Below, piece after piece: positions 47,915 through 57,136 of a DNA stretch of 61,206 bases. A model generated the notes under the pieces. The model saw nothing but the letters and a program-made list of their open reading frames with translations. It made no database searches and was not told the DNA's origin. The stretch's first letter is position 1. Every line of letters begins with the position of its first letter. The DNA lies in NCBI GenBank assembly GCA_030041215.1, contig JASHOH010000223.1, positions 1-61,206 on the forward strand, given 5' to 3'. The stretch comes from Candidatus Sulfotelmatobacter sp. (lineage in GTDB: Bacteria; Acidobacteriota; Terriglobia; Terriglobales; Acidobacteriaceae). The translations under genes were made by a program, and so were the position numbers.

Positions 47915-49162
47915 ATGCGTATATTGCTCGACATCTTCGCGCAGATCTTCCGCACTCTTTGGGCGCACAAACTGCGGTCATTTCTTACCATGTTCGGCAT
48001 CGCATGGGGCGTGGGCTCCCTGCTGCTGCTGGTCGGCCTGGGCGAGGGCTTCCGCTCCGGCAACAAGCGTGAGTTGGCACAGTATGGGAAGGACATCATG
48101 TTCCTGTTTCCCGGTCGCGCGCCTGCGTTCCAGGGCAGCATGAACTCGGCGCGAAATTACTTGCTTACATATCAGGACTACCAGGACATTCGCCGTGAGT
48201 GCCCTCACATCCGCCAGGCGGCGCCGGTGCTTGTTAGCACCGATGTGCGAGCGGTCAGCGAGTTCGCCAGCGCCAATGGAGAAATAACCGGCGTCGAGCC
48301 GCAGTACAGTGAAATTCGTTATCTGCCGCTGAAGCAGGGCCGCTGGCTCAATGACCTGGATGAAACCCAGCGGCGCAACGTCATCGTCCTTGGTGACGAA
48401 CTCGTGAAAAATCTTTTCCCCGGCCGTCCCGCCGTGGGCGCGTCCATCATTCTGAACGACATTAGCTTCGAAGTGATCGGCACCGTGCAGCGCGTCGGCC
48501 ACGGGGACGATAATTCCACCAACATGCGCGGCTATGTGCCTTTTCACGTGATGGCTGCCCTGTTCCCGCTCAAGGGCGAGAATCACGAGAATTCGATTTC
48601 CTTTATTAATTATCAACCGCGGGTCACGGCCGAACATTTGTTGGCCAGGGCGGAAGCCGAAAAGATTGTGGCTCGCAACCACGGATTCGACTATCACGAC
48701 AAAGACGCCTTCGAGGGCTGGGATACGATCCAGAACTCGCAGGCCATCGGCTCCATCTTCGACGCCATGAACATGTTTCTGGGTGCGGTCGGAATGGTTA
48801 CCTTGGCGCTGGGCGCGATCGGCGTGATCAACATCATGCTGGTGACCGTGACCGAACGAACCCGCGAAATCGGATTGCGCATGGCCCTCGGTGCCACCCG
48901 CCGAAGCATTCTGGTTCAGTTTTTTCTGGAAGGAATCATGATCACGCTGTTCAGCGGGATGATCGGCATGGGGCTGGCCACCGCGTTGATGGCAGCAATG
49001 AGCAATATTCAGGGGCAGGGTGGGTTTGACCCTCCGAAGCTGGTGCCGATGACGGCGATTTTGGCGATTGGCAGCCTCACGTTGGCGGGCGTGGTCGCCG
49101 GGCTTTATCCCGCGCGCAAGGCTGCAATGTTGCAGCCCGTGGAAGCGCTGCGGCAGGAGTAG
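47915..49162 (+). CDS. MacB/FtsX-type ABC permease without ATPase domain (unit 2, gene A)
   Basis: A 415-residue permease with the arrangement of the gene at 42401, including the near-identical opening F-R-T-L-W-A-H-K-L-R-S-F-L-T-M-F-G-I-A-W-G. The C-terminal transmembrane block has I-N-I-M-L-V-T-V-T-E-R-T-R-E-I-G-L-R. It is followed by gene B after 27 bases. No ATP-binding domain is attached or adjacent. Confidence 0.85.
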   Translation: MRILLDIFAQIFRTLWAHKLRSFLTMFGIAWGVGSLLLLVGLGEGFRSGNKRELAQYGKDIMFLFPGRAPAFQGSMNSARNYLLTYQDYQDIRRECPHIRQAAPVLVSTDVRAVSEFASANGEITGVEPQYSEIRYLPLKQGRWLNDLDETQRRNVIVLGDELVKNLFPGRPAVGASIILNDISFEVIGTVQRVGHGDDNSTNMRGYVPFHVMAALFPLKGENHENSISFINYQPRVTAEHLLARAEAEKIVARNHGFDYHDKDAFEGWDTIQNSQAIGSIFDAMNMFLGAVGMVTLALGAIGVINIMLVTVTERTREIGLRMALGATRRSILVQFFLEGIMITLFSGMIGMGLATALMAAMSNIQGQGGFDPPKLVPMTAILAIGSLTLAGVVAGLYPARKAAMLQPVEALRQE

Positions 49163-49189
49163 AAGGAAGGTTTCAAGGTTTCGAGGATT

Positions 49190-50431
49190 ATGTTTCGCGA
49201 TTTGCTAAACGAGGCTTATGGCGCCATGCAGCACAATCGTCGCCGCACTGCCCTTACCATGCTGGGCATGGCGTGGGGCATCGCCACGGTGGTGATGCTG
49301 CTGGCTTACGGCAACGGCTTCGGCCGCGCTTGCACTGCCATCTTCGCCAACTTTGGCACCAAGCTGATGATCCTCGTGCCCGGCCGCAGTTCGATGCAGG
49401 CCGGCGGCCAAAAAGCGGGAGTTCAGATCCGCTTCACCCTCGACGACATTGATCTGCTTACCACGAACATTCCGCAGATCACGCATATTACTCCCGAAGT
49501 CGATAAGCAATGTAACGTCCAGTTCGACACCCGGACCTACACCTTCGATGTTGGCGGAGATTATCCCAACGTCGATTCTATCCGCGTGCTGAAACTTGCC
49601 ACCGGCCGCTTCTTCAATATGCAGGACCAGATGCAGCGTGCCCGTGTCGCGGTCATCGGCTCTGACGCCAAGGGGAAACTCTTTTCCGGACGAAACGCGC
49701 TGGGCGAGCGTATTCGCATCGACGGTATCAGCTTCGAGGTGATTGGGATCCTGACTCCCAAAATGCAGGAAGGCGACGATGATATCAACCGCATCGTCTA
49801 TGTCCCCTTTACTACCATGAGCGATCTGAAGGATACTCACTACCTTGATTCCATCTGGTTTAATTACGAAACTCTCGAGTATGGACGTCTGGAGCAATCC
49901 GCGCGCCTGGTGCTGGCGGGGGAGCACAAGTTCAATCCAACCGATCGCCGCGCTGTGAGGATATTCAATCTCATGGAGCAGGTTCATCAGTTTGAAGTCA
50001 TCACCATCGGCCTTAAGATCTTGCTGGGCTTCATCGGCACTCTCACCCTCGGTATCGGCGGGGTAGGGTTGATGAACATCATGCTCGTCTCTGTGACTCA
50101 GCGCACGCGCGAGATTGGAGTCGAAAAAGCTCTGGGCGCCCGCCGCGGCGATATTCTTCTTCAGTTCCTTGCCGAAGCTCTTACGATTACCTTCATTGGC
50201 GGACTGCTGGGAATCGTGCTTGCCTACGGAGTATCGCTTTCCGTGGGCCGGCTCACACTGTATAGTGCCATGGCCAAAAATGCGGAAGCCGGCGATATTC
50301 GGCTGATCATTGCACCAGGCACACTCATCTTGGCGACGATAATTTTGACCGTAGTCGGGCTGGTCAGCGGCATGGTCCCCGCGCTGCGGGCTTCGCGGCT
50401 GGATCCGATCGAGGCGCTGCGGTACGAATGA
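49190..50431 (+). CDS. MacB/FtsX-type ABC permease without ATPase domain (unit 2, gene B)
   Basis: A 413-residue permease closest to the gene at 43791 (shared T-M-L-G-x-x-W-G-I-A-T-V and L-T-L-G-I-G-G-V-G-x-M-N-I-M-L-V-S-V). It ends with L-D-P-I-E-A-L-R-Y-E, nearly the same as the other three permeases. It completes the second copy of the A-B unit and is convergent with der. Confidence 0.85.
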   Translation: MFRDLLNEAYGAMQHNRRRTALTMLGMAWGIATVVMLLAYGNGFGRACTAIFANFGTKLMILVPGRSSMQAGGQKAGVQIRFTLDDIDLLTTNIPQITHITPEVDKQCNVQFDTRTYTFDVGGDYPNVDSIRVLKLATGRFFNMQDQMQRARVAVIGSDAKGKLFSGRNALGERIRIDGISFEVIGILTPKMQEGDDDINRIVYVPFTTMSDLKDTHYLDSIWFNYETLEYGRLEQSARLVLAGEHKFNPTDRRAVRIFNLMEQVHQFEVITIGLKILLGFIGTLTLGIGGVGLMNIMLVSVTQRTREIGVEKALGARRGDILLQFLAEALTITFIGGLLGIVLAYGVSLSVGRLTLYSAMAKNAEAGDIRLIIAPGTLILATIILTVVGLVSGMVPALRASRLDPIEALRYE

Positions 50432-50573
50432 AAAAAGTCAACTTTTCGCTGACGGAGCGCTTCCAGCACTGCGGCGAGAGACTCGACTTCCAAATCCGCC
50501 TTTGGCCGCTAAGGCCGCTTTTCTCTGCCTGATAAAGAGAGGCACCCGCGTCTATCTTTCGAGCAGGTCTCTT

Positions 50574-52112
50574 TTACTCCCTCGCTCGATTCTTGATCCA
50601 GATCGGCGTTCCCAGAAATCCGAATGCTTTCCGAATCTGATTTTCTAGGAAACGTTGATAAGCAAAATGCAACTTTACCGCGCGATTCGTAAAGAGAATA
50701 AACGTCGGAGGAGCCACTGAGGCTTGCGTCATATAGAGAATCTTCACGCGCTGGCGCATAGGGACGGATGCGCGGTCGAAATCGACCGATTCGATGAAAC
50801 GGTTCATCGCCGATGTGGGAATCCGCTTGCGGCGCTCGTCGGCAACCCGTTCAAGCAACGGAAATATTTTTTCTACACCTTTGCCGGTTTGAGCCGAAAT
50901 GAACACAACCGGCGCATAGTTTATAAATTTCAGATCGTAGCGCAGGCGCTCTTCGTAAGTCGTACGGTCACCCGGACGCTTGCTCTCGCGCATCCGCGCG
51001 GCTTTCGACGGCCTGCCCGGTTTCTGCACCCCGCTGAGAACGAGATCCCACTTGTTAACGACGATGATGATGCTGCACCCGCTCTCATGCGCGTAGCCTG
51101 CAATCGCAGCATCCAGTTGGTTCACACCCTCAATGGCATCAATGACAAGTAGGGCAATATCGGCCGCTTCGAGATGCTTGCGGGCCATCACAACAGAAAG
51201 TTTTTCCGCCATCAGATGAGTCTTGCCTTTGCGGCGAATGCCAGCGGTATCGATAAATCGAAAATGCCGTCCACCGCGCTCGACGACTTCATCGACGGCA
51301 TCCCGAGTCGTACCAGGAATAGGCGAAACAATGGCGCGGTCGGTGCCCGTGAGCCGATTCAGCAACGTTGACTTGCCGACATTGGGATGGCCGATGATGG
51401 CGACCTTGATTTCAGCTGTTTCTGCTTCGTCCTTGGCTGTTTGTTGTTGGTCGTCTGCCGTTAGCGCAGCCGGCGTAGCGCCGCCGTCCTCGGCGGCTGC
51501 CTTGGGAGCGTCCCGCTCCCAAGGCAGCGGACTTATTGCACAAGAGGCCAGCGAGACGCCCGCCTTACGGTCAGCATCTGGAATGACATTGATCACCCCA
51601 TCCAGCAGATCATCCACCCCGCGCCCATGCTCGGCGGAAACCGCGAATATATCGCGAATGCCAAGTCGATAAAAATCTTCAACCAGCGACGCCTGTTTTT
51701 CGCTGTCGATTTTGTTCACGGCCAAAAACAACGGCTTGCCGGTTTTTGGCAGCAAACGCGCCAGCTCCAGATCGGGGGCGGCAAGCTCGGAACGGCCATC
51801 GACAACCATCACAATGGCGGCTGATTCCTCCAGTGCAACCTTCGCCTGACGAAAAATTTCTGCTGGAATCAGGTCTTTTTCTTCCGGCAGAATGCCTCCG
51901 GTGTCGACTACACGGAATTTGCGCCCACGCCATTCTGCCTCGCCGTAAAGCCGGTCGCGAGTAATGCCGGGCTCGTCGCCGACGATTGCTCGCCGCGAGC
52001 CTACAATGCGATTAAATAGGGTCGATTTGCCGACATTCGGACGGCCCACGATGGCTATTGTCGGAATCCCGCTCGTGCCTCGCTCAACCGATTTGTGGAT
52101 GGAAAGGTTCAA
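50574..52112 (-). CDS. der: Ribosome-assembly GTPase Der (EngA)
   Basis: About 512 residues with two GTPase domains in tandem (G-R-P-N-V-G-K-S-T near the start and G-H-P-N-V-G-K-S-T about 215 residues later) and a C-terminal KH-like domain; needed for 50S ribosome assembly. The linker between the G domains is unusually long (S-P-L-P-W-E-R-D-A-P-K-A-A-A-E and Ala/Gln/Glu-rich sequence) and contains two strong hairpins at 51481-51528. The frame opens at GTG 52172, but that would overlap the divergent helicase gene; TTG 52112 is a compromise start, without a clear ribosome binding site. Confidence 0.93.
   Translation of the reverse strand: MNLSIHKSVERGTSGIPTIAIVGRPNVGKSTLFNRIVGSRRAIVGDEPGITRDRLYGEAEWRGRKFRVVDTGGILPEEKDLIPAEIFRQAKVALEESAAIVMVVDGRSELAAPDLELARLLPKTGKPLFLAVNKIDSEKQASLVEDFYRLGIRDIFAVSAEHGRGVDDLLDGVINVIPDADRKAGVSLASCAISPLPWERDAPKAAAEDGGATPAALTADDQQQTAKDEAETAEIKVAIIGHPNVGKSTLLNRLTGTDRAIVSPIPGTTRDAVDEVVERGGRHFRFIDTAGIRRKGKTHLMAEKLSVVMARKHLEAADIALLVIDAIEGVNQLDAAIAGYAHESGCSIIIVVNKWDLVLSGVQKPGRPSKAARMRESKRPGDRTTYEERLRYDLKFINYAPVVFISAQTGKGVEKIFPLLERVADERRKRIPTSAMNRFIESVDFDRASVPMRQRVKILYMTQASVAPPTFILFTNRAVKLHFAYQRFLENQIRKAFGFLGTPIWIKNRARE
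51481..51528. repeat. Double palindrome inside der
   Basis: CCGCCG-TCCT-CGGCGG (51481-51496) adjoins a 14-pair perfect stem with a five-base loop (51496-51528, arms GCTGCCTTGGGAGC and its complement). Both lie in the linker between the two GTPase domains and are translated in frame. Confidence 0.75.
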
Positions 52113-52154
52113 GCGGATGGAATCGTATCGTGGCTTGTTTATTATAGAGACTCT

Positions 52155-54332
52155 GTGGCCTTGAGTTCCCACTCCGCATCAGTTTCAAGTTCAAGCCGGC
52201 CTGCGCCTACGGCGAAGGAGTCCTCGCTGTATCAGTTCTTTGCTCCTGGCGGACTGCTGTCGCGCACGCATCCCGCTTACGAATTTCGGCGCGGACAGTT
52301 GCAGATGGCGCAGGAAATCGAACAGGTGCTCGCCGAAAAGCGGCACCTGATCGTCGAAGCCGGCACGGGCACGGGAAAGACGCTGGCGTATTTACTGCCG
52401 GTGATCCGTTCGGGCAAGCGCGTGATCATTTCCACTGGCACGAAGAATTTGCAGGAGCAGCTTTTCTACAAGGACGTTCCTTTTCTGGAGCAGGCGCTGT
52501 TTGGCGCGGACGAAAAAAAGCAGACGCCTCGCTCCGCTCGGAATGACAACGCTTTGGGATCGGATGACAACAGCAATGGAAAACATCTCTCGGTCTGCTA
52601 CATGAAGGGCCGTAACAATTATTTGTGCCGAAAAAAACTTTATGACCTGACGAATCAACCTGTGCTGAGCGGTCTTGAGGAAATTGAACAATACCGCGCC
52701 ATTGCTGCCTGGGAGAAAACCACCGCAACCGGCGACCGCGCCGAACTGGCCGAGATTCCCGAGGCCAGTATCCTCTGGCACAAGCTGGACGCTCGCGCCG
52801 AAGCCTGCTCCGGCCAGAAATGCAGCGAATGGGAGCGCTGCTTTATCACCGAAATGCGTCGCCGGGCGCTCGAAAGCGACCTTATCATCGTCAACCATCA
52901 TCTGTTCTTTGCCGACCTCGCGATCAAGTTGCAGGCGGAAAACGCGCCGGATGCAGGCATTCTGCCGGAAGCGGCGGCCGTTATTTTCGATGAAGCGCAC
53001 GAACTGGAAGAAGTTGCCGGCAATTACTTTGGAATTTCGGTCAGCAACTTGCGCGTCGAGGAACTCGCCCGCGACGTCGAAAGCTGGCTGCAACGCAATC
53101 AGAAGATGACGGCGTCGCTTTCGGGAGCGATTGGCAGTCTGCGCGATCGCTCGCAGTTTTTCTTTTCTTTGTTGCCTCCCGGCGACGGCCGCTTCGCCTT
53201 CGAGAGCCGCCGAGAATTTCTCGAAGAGAACGGAGAGGAGTTCCTCGCATTCAATCAGTCGTTGACTCGCCTGGCAGGTGAATTGGGGGGCCTTCCCGAA
53301 AAGCCTGAAGAAGTCTTCAATTTCGTCCGCCGCGCCGGAGAACTCCAGGTACAGCTTCGCTACGCTATGGAATCGGAAGACCGCAATACGGTGTTCTGGA
53401 TCGAGCGGCGAGGCGGACGAGCCATGAACCGGGAAGGGCACGGCTTCAGCCGTGCCGATGGAGTCCAAATAAATTCACACCCCTCGGCCGCTGAGGGCTC
53501 TTTTCGGAACCGCCAAAACGTTTTTCTTCAGGCCACTCCCATCCACGTCGGCCCCATTCTGCGCGAATGCCTGTGGTCCAAGCTGGAATGCGCCGTGCTC
53601 ACCTCAGCCACGCTGGCGGTCGGCGGAAAGTTCGACTACATCCGCGAACGGCTGGGGATGGAACATGCGCGCGAATCCGTGCTGCCATCGCATTTCGATT
53701 ACGCGCAACAGGCGCTGTTCTATGTGCCGCCTGATCTTCCCGATACGCGCACACCGCAGTTCACTCCGAAAGCGAAGGAGCGTGTTCGCAAACTGCTGGA
53801 AATTACGCGAGGCCGCGCGTTTGTGCTCTTTACCAGCTACGCGCAGATGAATGAAATCTACCAGCGCCTGCTGGGCGAGTTGGAATTTCCCATGCTACGC
53901 CAGGGCGACGCACCGAAGACCGCGCTGCTCGAGGAATTTCGTTCGACGCCAAACGCCGTGCTGTTTGCGACATCATCCTTCTGGCAAGGCGTAGACGTGC
54001 AGGGAGAGCAGTTAAGCTGCGTCATCATCGATCGTTTGCCCTTTGCCGTACCCAGCGATCCGGTGGTAGCGGCGCGGGTAAAGGCAATCGACGCCGATGG
54101 GGGAAACGCATTTTTTCAGTATCAGGTGCCCTCAGCCGTCATCACGCTGAAACAAGGCTTCGGACGCCTGATCCGCTCGCTGCACGACCGCGGACTATTG
54201 GTGCTGCTCGACAACCGCATTTTGAAGAAGCAATACGGGCGCGTATTTATTGAGAGCCTGCCCAATTATCGCAGGACAACGGAAATGCGCGTCGTGGAGG
54301 AGTTCTTTGCGCCTGGGAATAAATCAGGATAG
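52155..54332 (+). CDS. dinG: DinG/XPD-type ATP-dependent DNA helicase
   Basis: About 725 residues. Walker A is A-G-T-G-T-G-K-T near 69-76, the Walker B box is D-E-A-H near 280, and the cysteines in C-Y-M-K-G-R-N-N-Y-L-C and C-S-G-Q-K-C-S-E-W-E-R-C (about 150-235) form the 4Fe-4S cluster of XPD-like 5'-3' helicases; the C-terminal Q-G-F-G-R-L-I-R is motif VI. It unwinds DNA or D-loops/R-loops in repair. The frame opens at 52095 inside the divergent der gene; GTG 52155 is the likely start. Two non-conserved inserts are encoded by repeat-like DNA at 52526-52549 and 53437-53456. Confidence 0.9.
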   Translation: MALSSHSASVSSSSRPAPTAKESSLYQFFAPGGLLSRTHPAYEFRRGQLQMAQEIEQVLAEKRHLIVEAGTGTGKTLAYLLPVIRSGKRVIISTGTKNLQEQLFYKDVPFLEQALFGADEKKQTPRSARNDNALGSDDNSNGKHLSVCYMKGRNNYLCRKKLYDLTNQPVLSGLEEIEQYRAIAAWEKTTATGDRAELAEIPEASILWHKLDARAEACSGQKCSEWERCFITEMRRRALESDLIIVNHHLFFADLAIKLQAENAPDAGILPEAAAVIFDEAHELEEVAGNYFGISVSNLRVEELARDVESWLQRNQKMTASLSGAIGSLRDRSQFFFSLLPPGDGRFAFESRREFLEENGEEFLAFNQSLTRLAGELGGLPEKPEEVFNFVRRAGELQVQLRYAMESEDRNTVFWIERRGGRAMNREGHGFSRADGVQINSHPSAAEGSFRNRQNVFLQATPIHVGPILRECLWSKLECAVLTSATLAVGGKFDYIRERLGMEHARESVLPSHFDYAQQALFYVPPDLPDTRTPQFTPKAKERVRKLLEITRGRAFVLFTSYAQMNEIYQRLLGELEFPMLRQGDAPKTALLEEFRSTPNAVLFATSSFWQGVDVQGEQLSCVIIDRLPFAVPSDPVVAARVKAIDADGGNAFFQYQVPSAVITLKQGFGRLIRSLHDRGLLVLLDNRILKKQYGRVFIESLPNYRRTTEMRVVEEFFAPGNKSG
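52526..52549. repeat. Repeat-like insert 1 inside dinG
   Basis: CCTCGCTCCGCTCGGAATGA and the bases after it resemble a short repeat I recall from intergenic DNA of Acidobacteriota. Here it is read in frame as P-R-S-A-R-N-D-N between Walker A and the iron-sulfur domain. The family link is from memory and unsearched. Confidence 0.45.
53437..53456. repeat. Palindromic repeat inside dinG
   Basis: GGCACGGCT-TC-AGCCGTGCC has nine perfect pairs. Its core CGGCTTCAGCCG is the reverse complement of the core in the intergenic palindrome at 15252-15271. It is translated in frame as part of a low-complexity loop (G-H-G-F-S-R-A-D-G). Confidence 0.7.
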
Positions 54333-54719
54333 TAAGCGCATCCCTGCGACAGTGGCCGCCATATGATCAAACGTGAACGTATATTTGCAATGGGCGGCGT
54401 TGCTGCATCTTTCGATCAGGTAATCAGAGAAATCGGTCCGTCCGATCGAATACAAACGTAGGGCTTGTGATACCAATTCTGCTTGTTCGATCACCAACTC
54501 TTCAATCTGCAATAGTGAGTCCAGCACTTCGGAGATCTTCCTGCGTTCGCAATGGTAGGAGCGTTGCAGGACCCAAACCAGCTCGGCGACAACCACGAGT
54601 GAGAGAAATCCGGGCTCCTCCGAAGAGAGAGAATCAATCAGTCTTGTCGCCGCCGGCGATTGTGCGGGATCGTCTTGCGCCACATAACGTACGATGACAT
54701 TAGTATCCAGCCCTATCAT
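54324..54719 (-). CDS. vapC: PIN-domain toxin (VapC-like)
   Basis: A 131-residue PIN-domain ribonuclease. The acidic metal site is visible as G-L-D-T-N near the start, V-A-E-L-V-W in the middle, and T-D-F-S-D plus T-F-D-H near the end. Its start overlaps the antitoxin stop by one base at 54719. VapC toxins cleave tRNA or rRNA when released from the antitoxin. Confidence 0.92.
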   Translation of the reverse strand: MIGLDTNVIVRYVAQDDPAQSPAATRLIDSLSSEEPGFLSLVVVAELVWVLQRSYHCERRKISEVLDSLLQIEELVIEQAELVSQALRLYSIGRTDFSDYLIERCSNAAHCKYTFTFDHMAATVAGMRLLS

Positions 54720-54970
54720 TATCTAGTCCGACGTAGGCCGGCTGCGCCGAACGCGATTGCAGCGTTCATTTCATCAATGGTGACAGGTCTCTTCGGCTTT
54801 CTGATCATGCCTTTCAAAATTTGTACATGCTTGGTCGCGGGGACGATGGCAAATTGGTCTTTTCCAATTTCCACAAATTCGATGCGAGTCCCCGCCTCGA
54901 GCCTGAGCGCAGTCCTTACCCGTAAAGGAATAGTGACTTGTCCCTTGGAAGTCATCGTGGCTGTTGCCAT
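54719..54970 (-). CDS. vapB: AbrB/MazE-type antitoxin (VapB-like)
   Basis: An 83-residue DNA-binding antitoxin of the swapped-hairpin (AbrB) fold: T-S-K-G-Q-V-T-I-P-L-R-V-R is the signature. The C-terminal 30 residues would wrap the toxin. It is the first gene of the pair and would repress its own promoter; a plausible operator region lies in the 100 bases upstream. Confidence 0.92.
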   Translation of the reverse strand: MATATMTSKGQVTIPLRVRTALRLEAGTRIEFVEIGKDQFAIVPATKHVQILKGMIRKPKRPVTIDEMNAAIAFGAAGLRRTR

Positions 54971-55071
54971 CGTTTACCCTTTCTGATCTACCCTTTCCTT
55001 ACATTCTAGTAAGGCTCGCTTTCCTTTGCAATTCCCCTGTTCGCACGCAAAGGCACCCGCACTGTTCAATT

Positions 55072-57006
55072 TTATGAGCCAGGATTTTCTATCACCCCCA
55101 CCACAATCCCCGAAGGCTGCTCTTTTGTGTGATACAACCGCTCGGTCGCTTTCACGAAATCGGAAGGCTTGGCAGACGGAATATCCACAAATGTTTGAGG
55201 ATTGCGATCCGTGAGGGGGAACCATGAGCTCTGAATCTGCACCATGATGCGGTGCCCGCGGCGGAATGTGTGATTGACGTCCTGCATATCGAACCTGATT
55301 TCTTCGACCTTCCCCGGCGTGAACGGCTCGGGTTTTTCGAAGCTGTGGCGAAATTTGCCGCGGAAGGGCTCGCCGCGAACCAGTTGCTGATATCCCGCCA
55401 TGGTGAACGAAGGCGGTGGCACATCGGTGCGCGGCTTGTCTTTTTCTTCCGGTTTCGGGGCGTCGAACTTACTGTCGGGATAATCATTGGGGTAAGCATC
55501 GATCAGCTTCACATCCCAATCAGAATCGGTTCCGCTGGTCGACACAAAAAGCCGCGGAGAAATCGGCCCGGCGATGGTCACGTCTTCTTCCAGCACGGGC
55601 GTCTCGTATACGAGCACGTCAGTTCGGCTTGACGCGAACCGCTGGTCAGAGACCATGTACTCCTGCGGCACGCTGAGGGACCGATAATCCACGAACGGCA
55701 CTGGCCTGGCTGGATCGCTCACGTATTCATCGTATTCATGGGCGCCACTGGGAGGCTCGAACGAAAGCGTGCCATCGCCGTGGAAGTAAAGAGTCTTTTT
55801 CTGGGCTTCTTTCGGTGGCCATGCCGGATAGCGCCGCCAAACGTTCGTTCCGGTCTCAAACACGTACGCCTTCGGCAGTTTCGCATTGCCGTTGCCTTTC
55901 AAATACTGTTCGAAAAAGGGGAACAGAATTTGTTTGCGATAGAAGTCGCCGGTGTTCGAGGCAAATTCCACGCGTCCCAGATGTTCTCCGTCGTAGCGAC
56001 TCCAGCCACCATGCACCCACGGGCCGATCACGAGCGCGTTGAAAATTCCTGAATTGTATTCATCGATCGCGTGAAAAGTGCTGAACGGTCCCTGCAGGTC
56101 TTCAGCGTCGAACCAGCCACCCACTGTGAGCACGGCGCAATGAATATTCTTCATGTGCGGAGCCAGGTTCCGCGCTTTCCAGTAATCATCGTAGTTATCG
56201 TGCTGCATCTGGTCATCGAGCAGGGCGCTGTTGCCGTCGAGCATTTTTGAAAGATTCCCGATGGGGCCAACCTTCAAATAAAACTCGTAAGCGTCTTTCG
56301 TTCCGTAATCAAAGGGCACGGGAGTTTTCGGTGGCAGCATCGGATTTTCGTGCAGGCGGAAGAACGAATAGAAATTAAAGTTTGCGTTCAGCATGAACGC
56401 GCCGCCGTGGTAGGCGTCATCGCCCATAAACAAATTCGTCATCGGCGCCTGCGGTGAAGCGGCCTTGAGCGCGGGATGCGAGTCGATGATACTGGCGGAA
56501 GTGAAAAATCCGGGATAGGAAATGCCCCAGATGCCGGCGCTGCCATTGTTATTTGGAATATTCTTCAGCAGCCAGTCGATGGTGTCGTACATATCGCTGG
56601 CGTCGTCCACGTCCTTGTTTGATTTTTTGATATCTATATGCGGCCGCATTTCTGTGAAGGTCCCCTCCGACATCCAGCGGCCGCGCACATCCTGAAAAAC
56701 GAAAATGTAGCCGGCTTTGTCGAATTCTGCGGACGGGCCGAGCTGCTTGCGATACTGATCGACCCCATACGGCCCGACGCTGTAGGGCGTGCGATTGATC
56801 AGGAACGGATACGTATGCGAGTTATCCTTTGGCACGTAAACAGCCGTGAAAAGATGCACGCCGTCGCGCATGGGAATTCGGTACTCGTATTTCGTGTAAT
56901 GCTCTTTGACGTCGAACTCGGCTGTATCGGGCTTGGCTTGGGCGGCGAGAAAAGACGTCGAACACAGAGCGAAAAAACTCAGAAAAGTGAGATGGCGGCG
57001 CAACAT
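55072..57006 (-). CDS. Secreted CocE/NonD-family hydrolase (X-Pro dipeptidyl-peptidase-like)
   Basis: About 644 residues. A signal peptide (L-T-F-L-S-F-F-A-L) is followed by an alpha/beta hydrolase with nucleophile Ser163 in G-I-S-Y-P-G, the acid in G-G-W-F-D-A-E-D and the His in G-P-W-V-H-G-G-W, then a jelly-roll C-terminal domain. Family members hydrolyse acyl esters, glutaryl-7-ACA or X-Pro peptides; the substrate here is unknown. The annotated ATG could be 57027, but ATG 57006 follows AAAGGAGCCAC and is preferred. Export to the periplasm or outside is expected. Confidence 0.9.
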   Translation of the reverse strand: MLRRHLTFLSFFALCSTSFLAAQAKPDTAEFDVKEHYTKYEYRIPMRDGVHLFTAVYVPKDNSHTYPFLINRTPYSVGPYGVDQYRKQLGPSAEFDKAGYIFVFQDVRGRWMSEGTFTEMRPHIDIKKSNKDVDDASDMYDTIDWLLKNIPNNNGSAGIWGISYPGFFTSASIIDSHPALKAASPQAPMTNLFMGDDAYHGGAFMLNANFNFYSFFRLHENPMLPPKTPVPFDYGTKDAYEFYLKVGPIGNLSKMLDGNSALLDDQMQHDNYDDYWKARNLAPHMKNIHCAVLTVGGWFDAEDLQGPFSTFHAIDEYNSGIFNALVIGPWVHGGWSRYDGEHLGRVEFASNTGDFYRKQILFPFFEQYLKGNGNAKLPKAYVFETGTNVWRRYPAWPPKEAQKKTLYFHGDGTLSFEPPSGAHEYDEYVSDPARPVPFVDYRSLSVPQEYMVSDQRFASSRTDVLVYETPVLEEDVTIAGPISPRLFVSTSGTDSDWDVKLIDAYPNDYPDSKFDAPKPEEKDKPRTDVPPPSFTMAGYQQLVRGEPFRGKFRHSFEKPEPFTPGKVEEIRFDMQDVNHTFRRGHRIMVQIQSSWFPLTDRNPQTFVDIPSAKPSDFVKATERLYHTKEQPSGIVVGVIENPGS

Positions 57007-57136
57007 GTGGCTCCTTTTCAGGGTCATGGCAAAAGGGCAAGCTACAATCCGCTGTAGGCTGACGTCAAGCGGTCCCTCGCTGAACCCGCGTTACAATAGA
57101 ACTTTGGATTGCAGCGCCGATTCGGCTGAGGAATGC

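Noticed and set aside
47208..47981. 257-codon reverse frame over exbD and the permease leader
   Set aside because: It runs antisense to recognisable ExbD sequence and shows no coherent fold or start signal.
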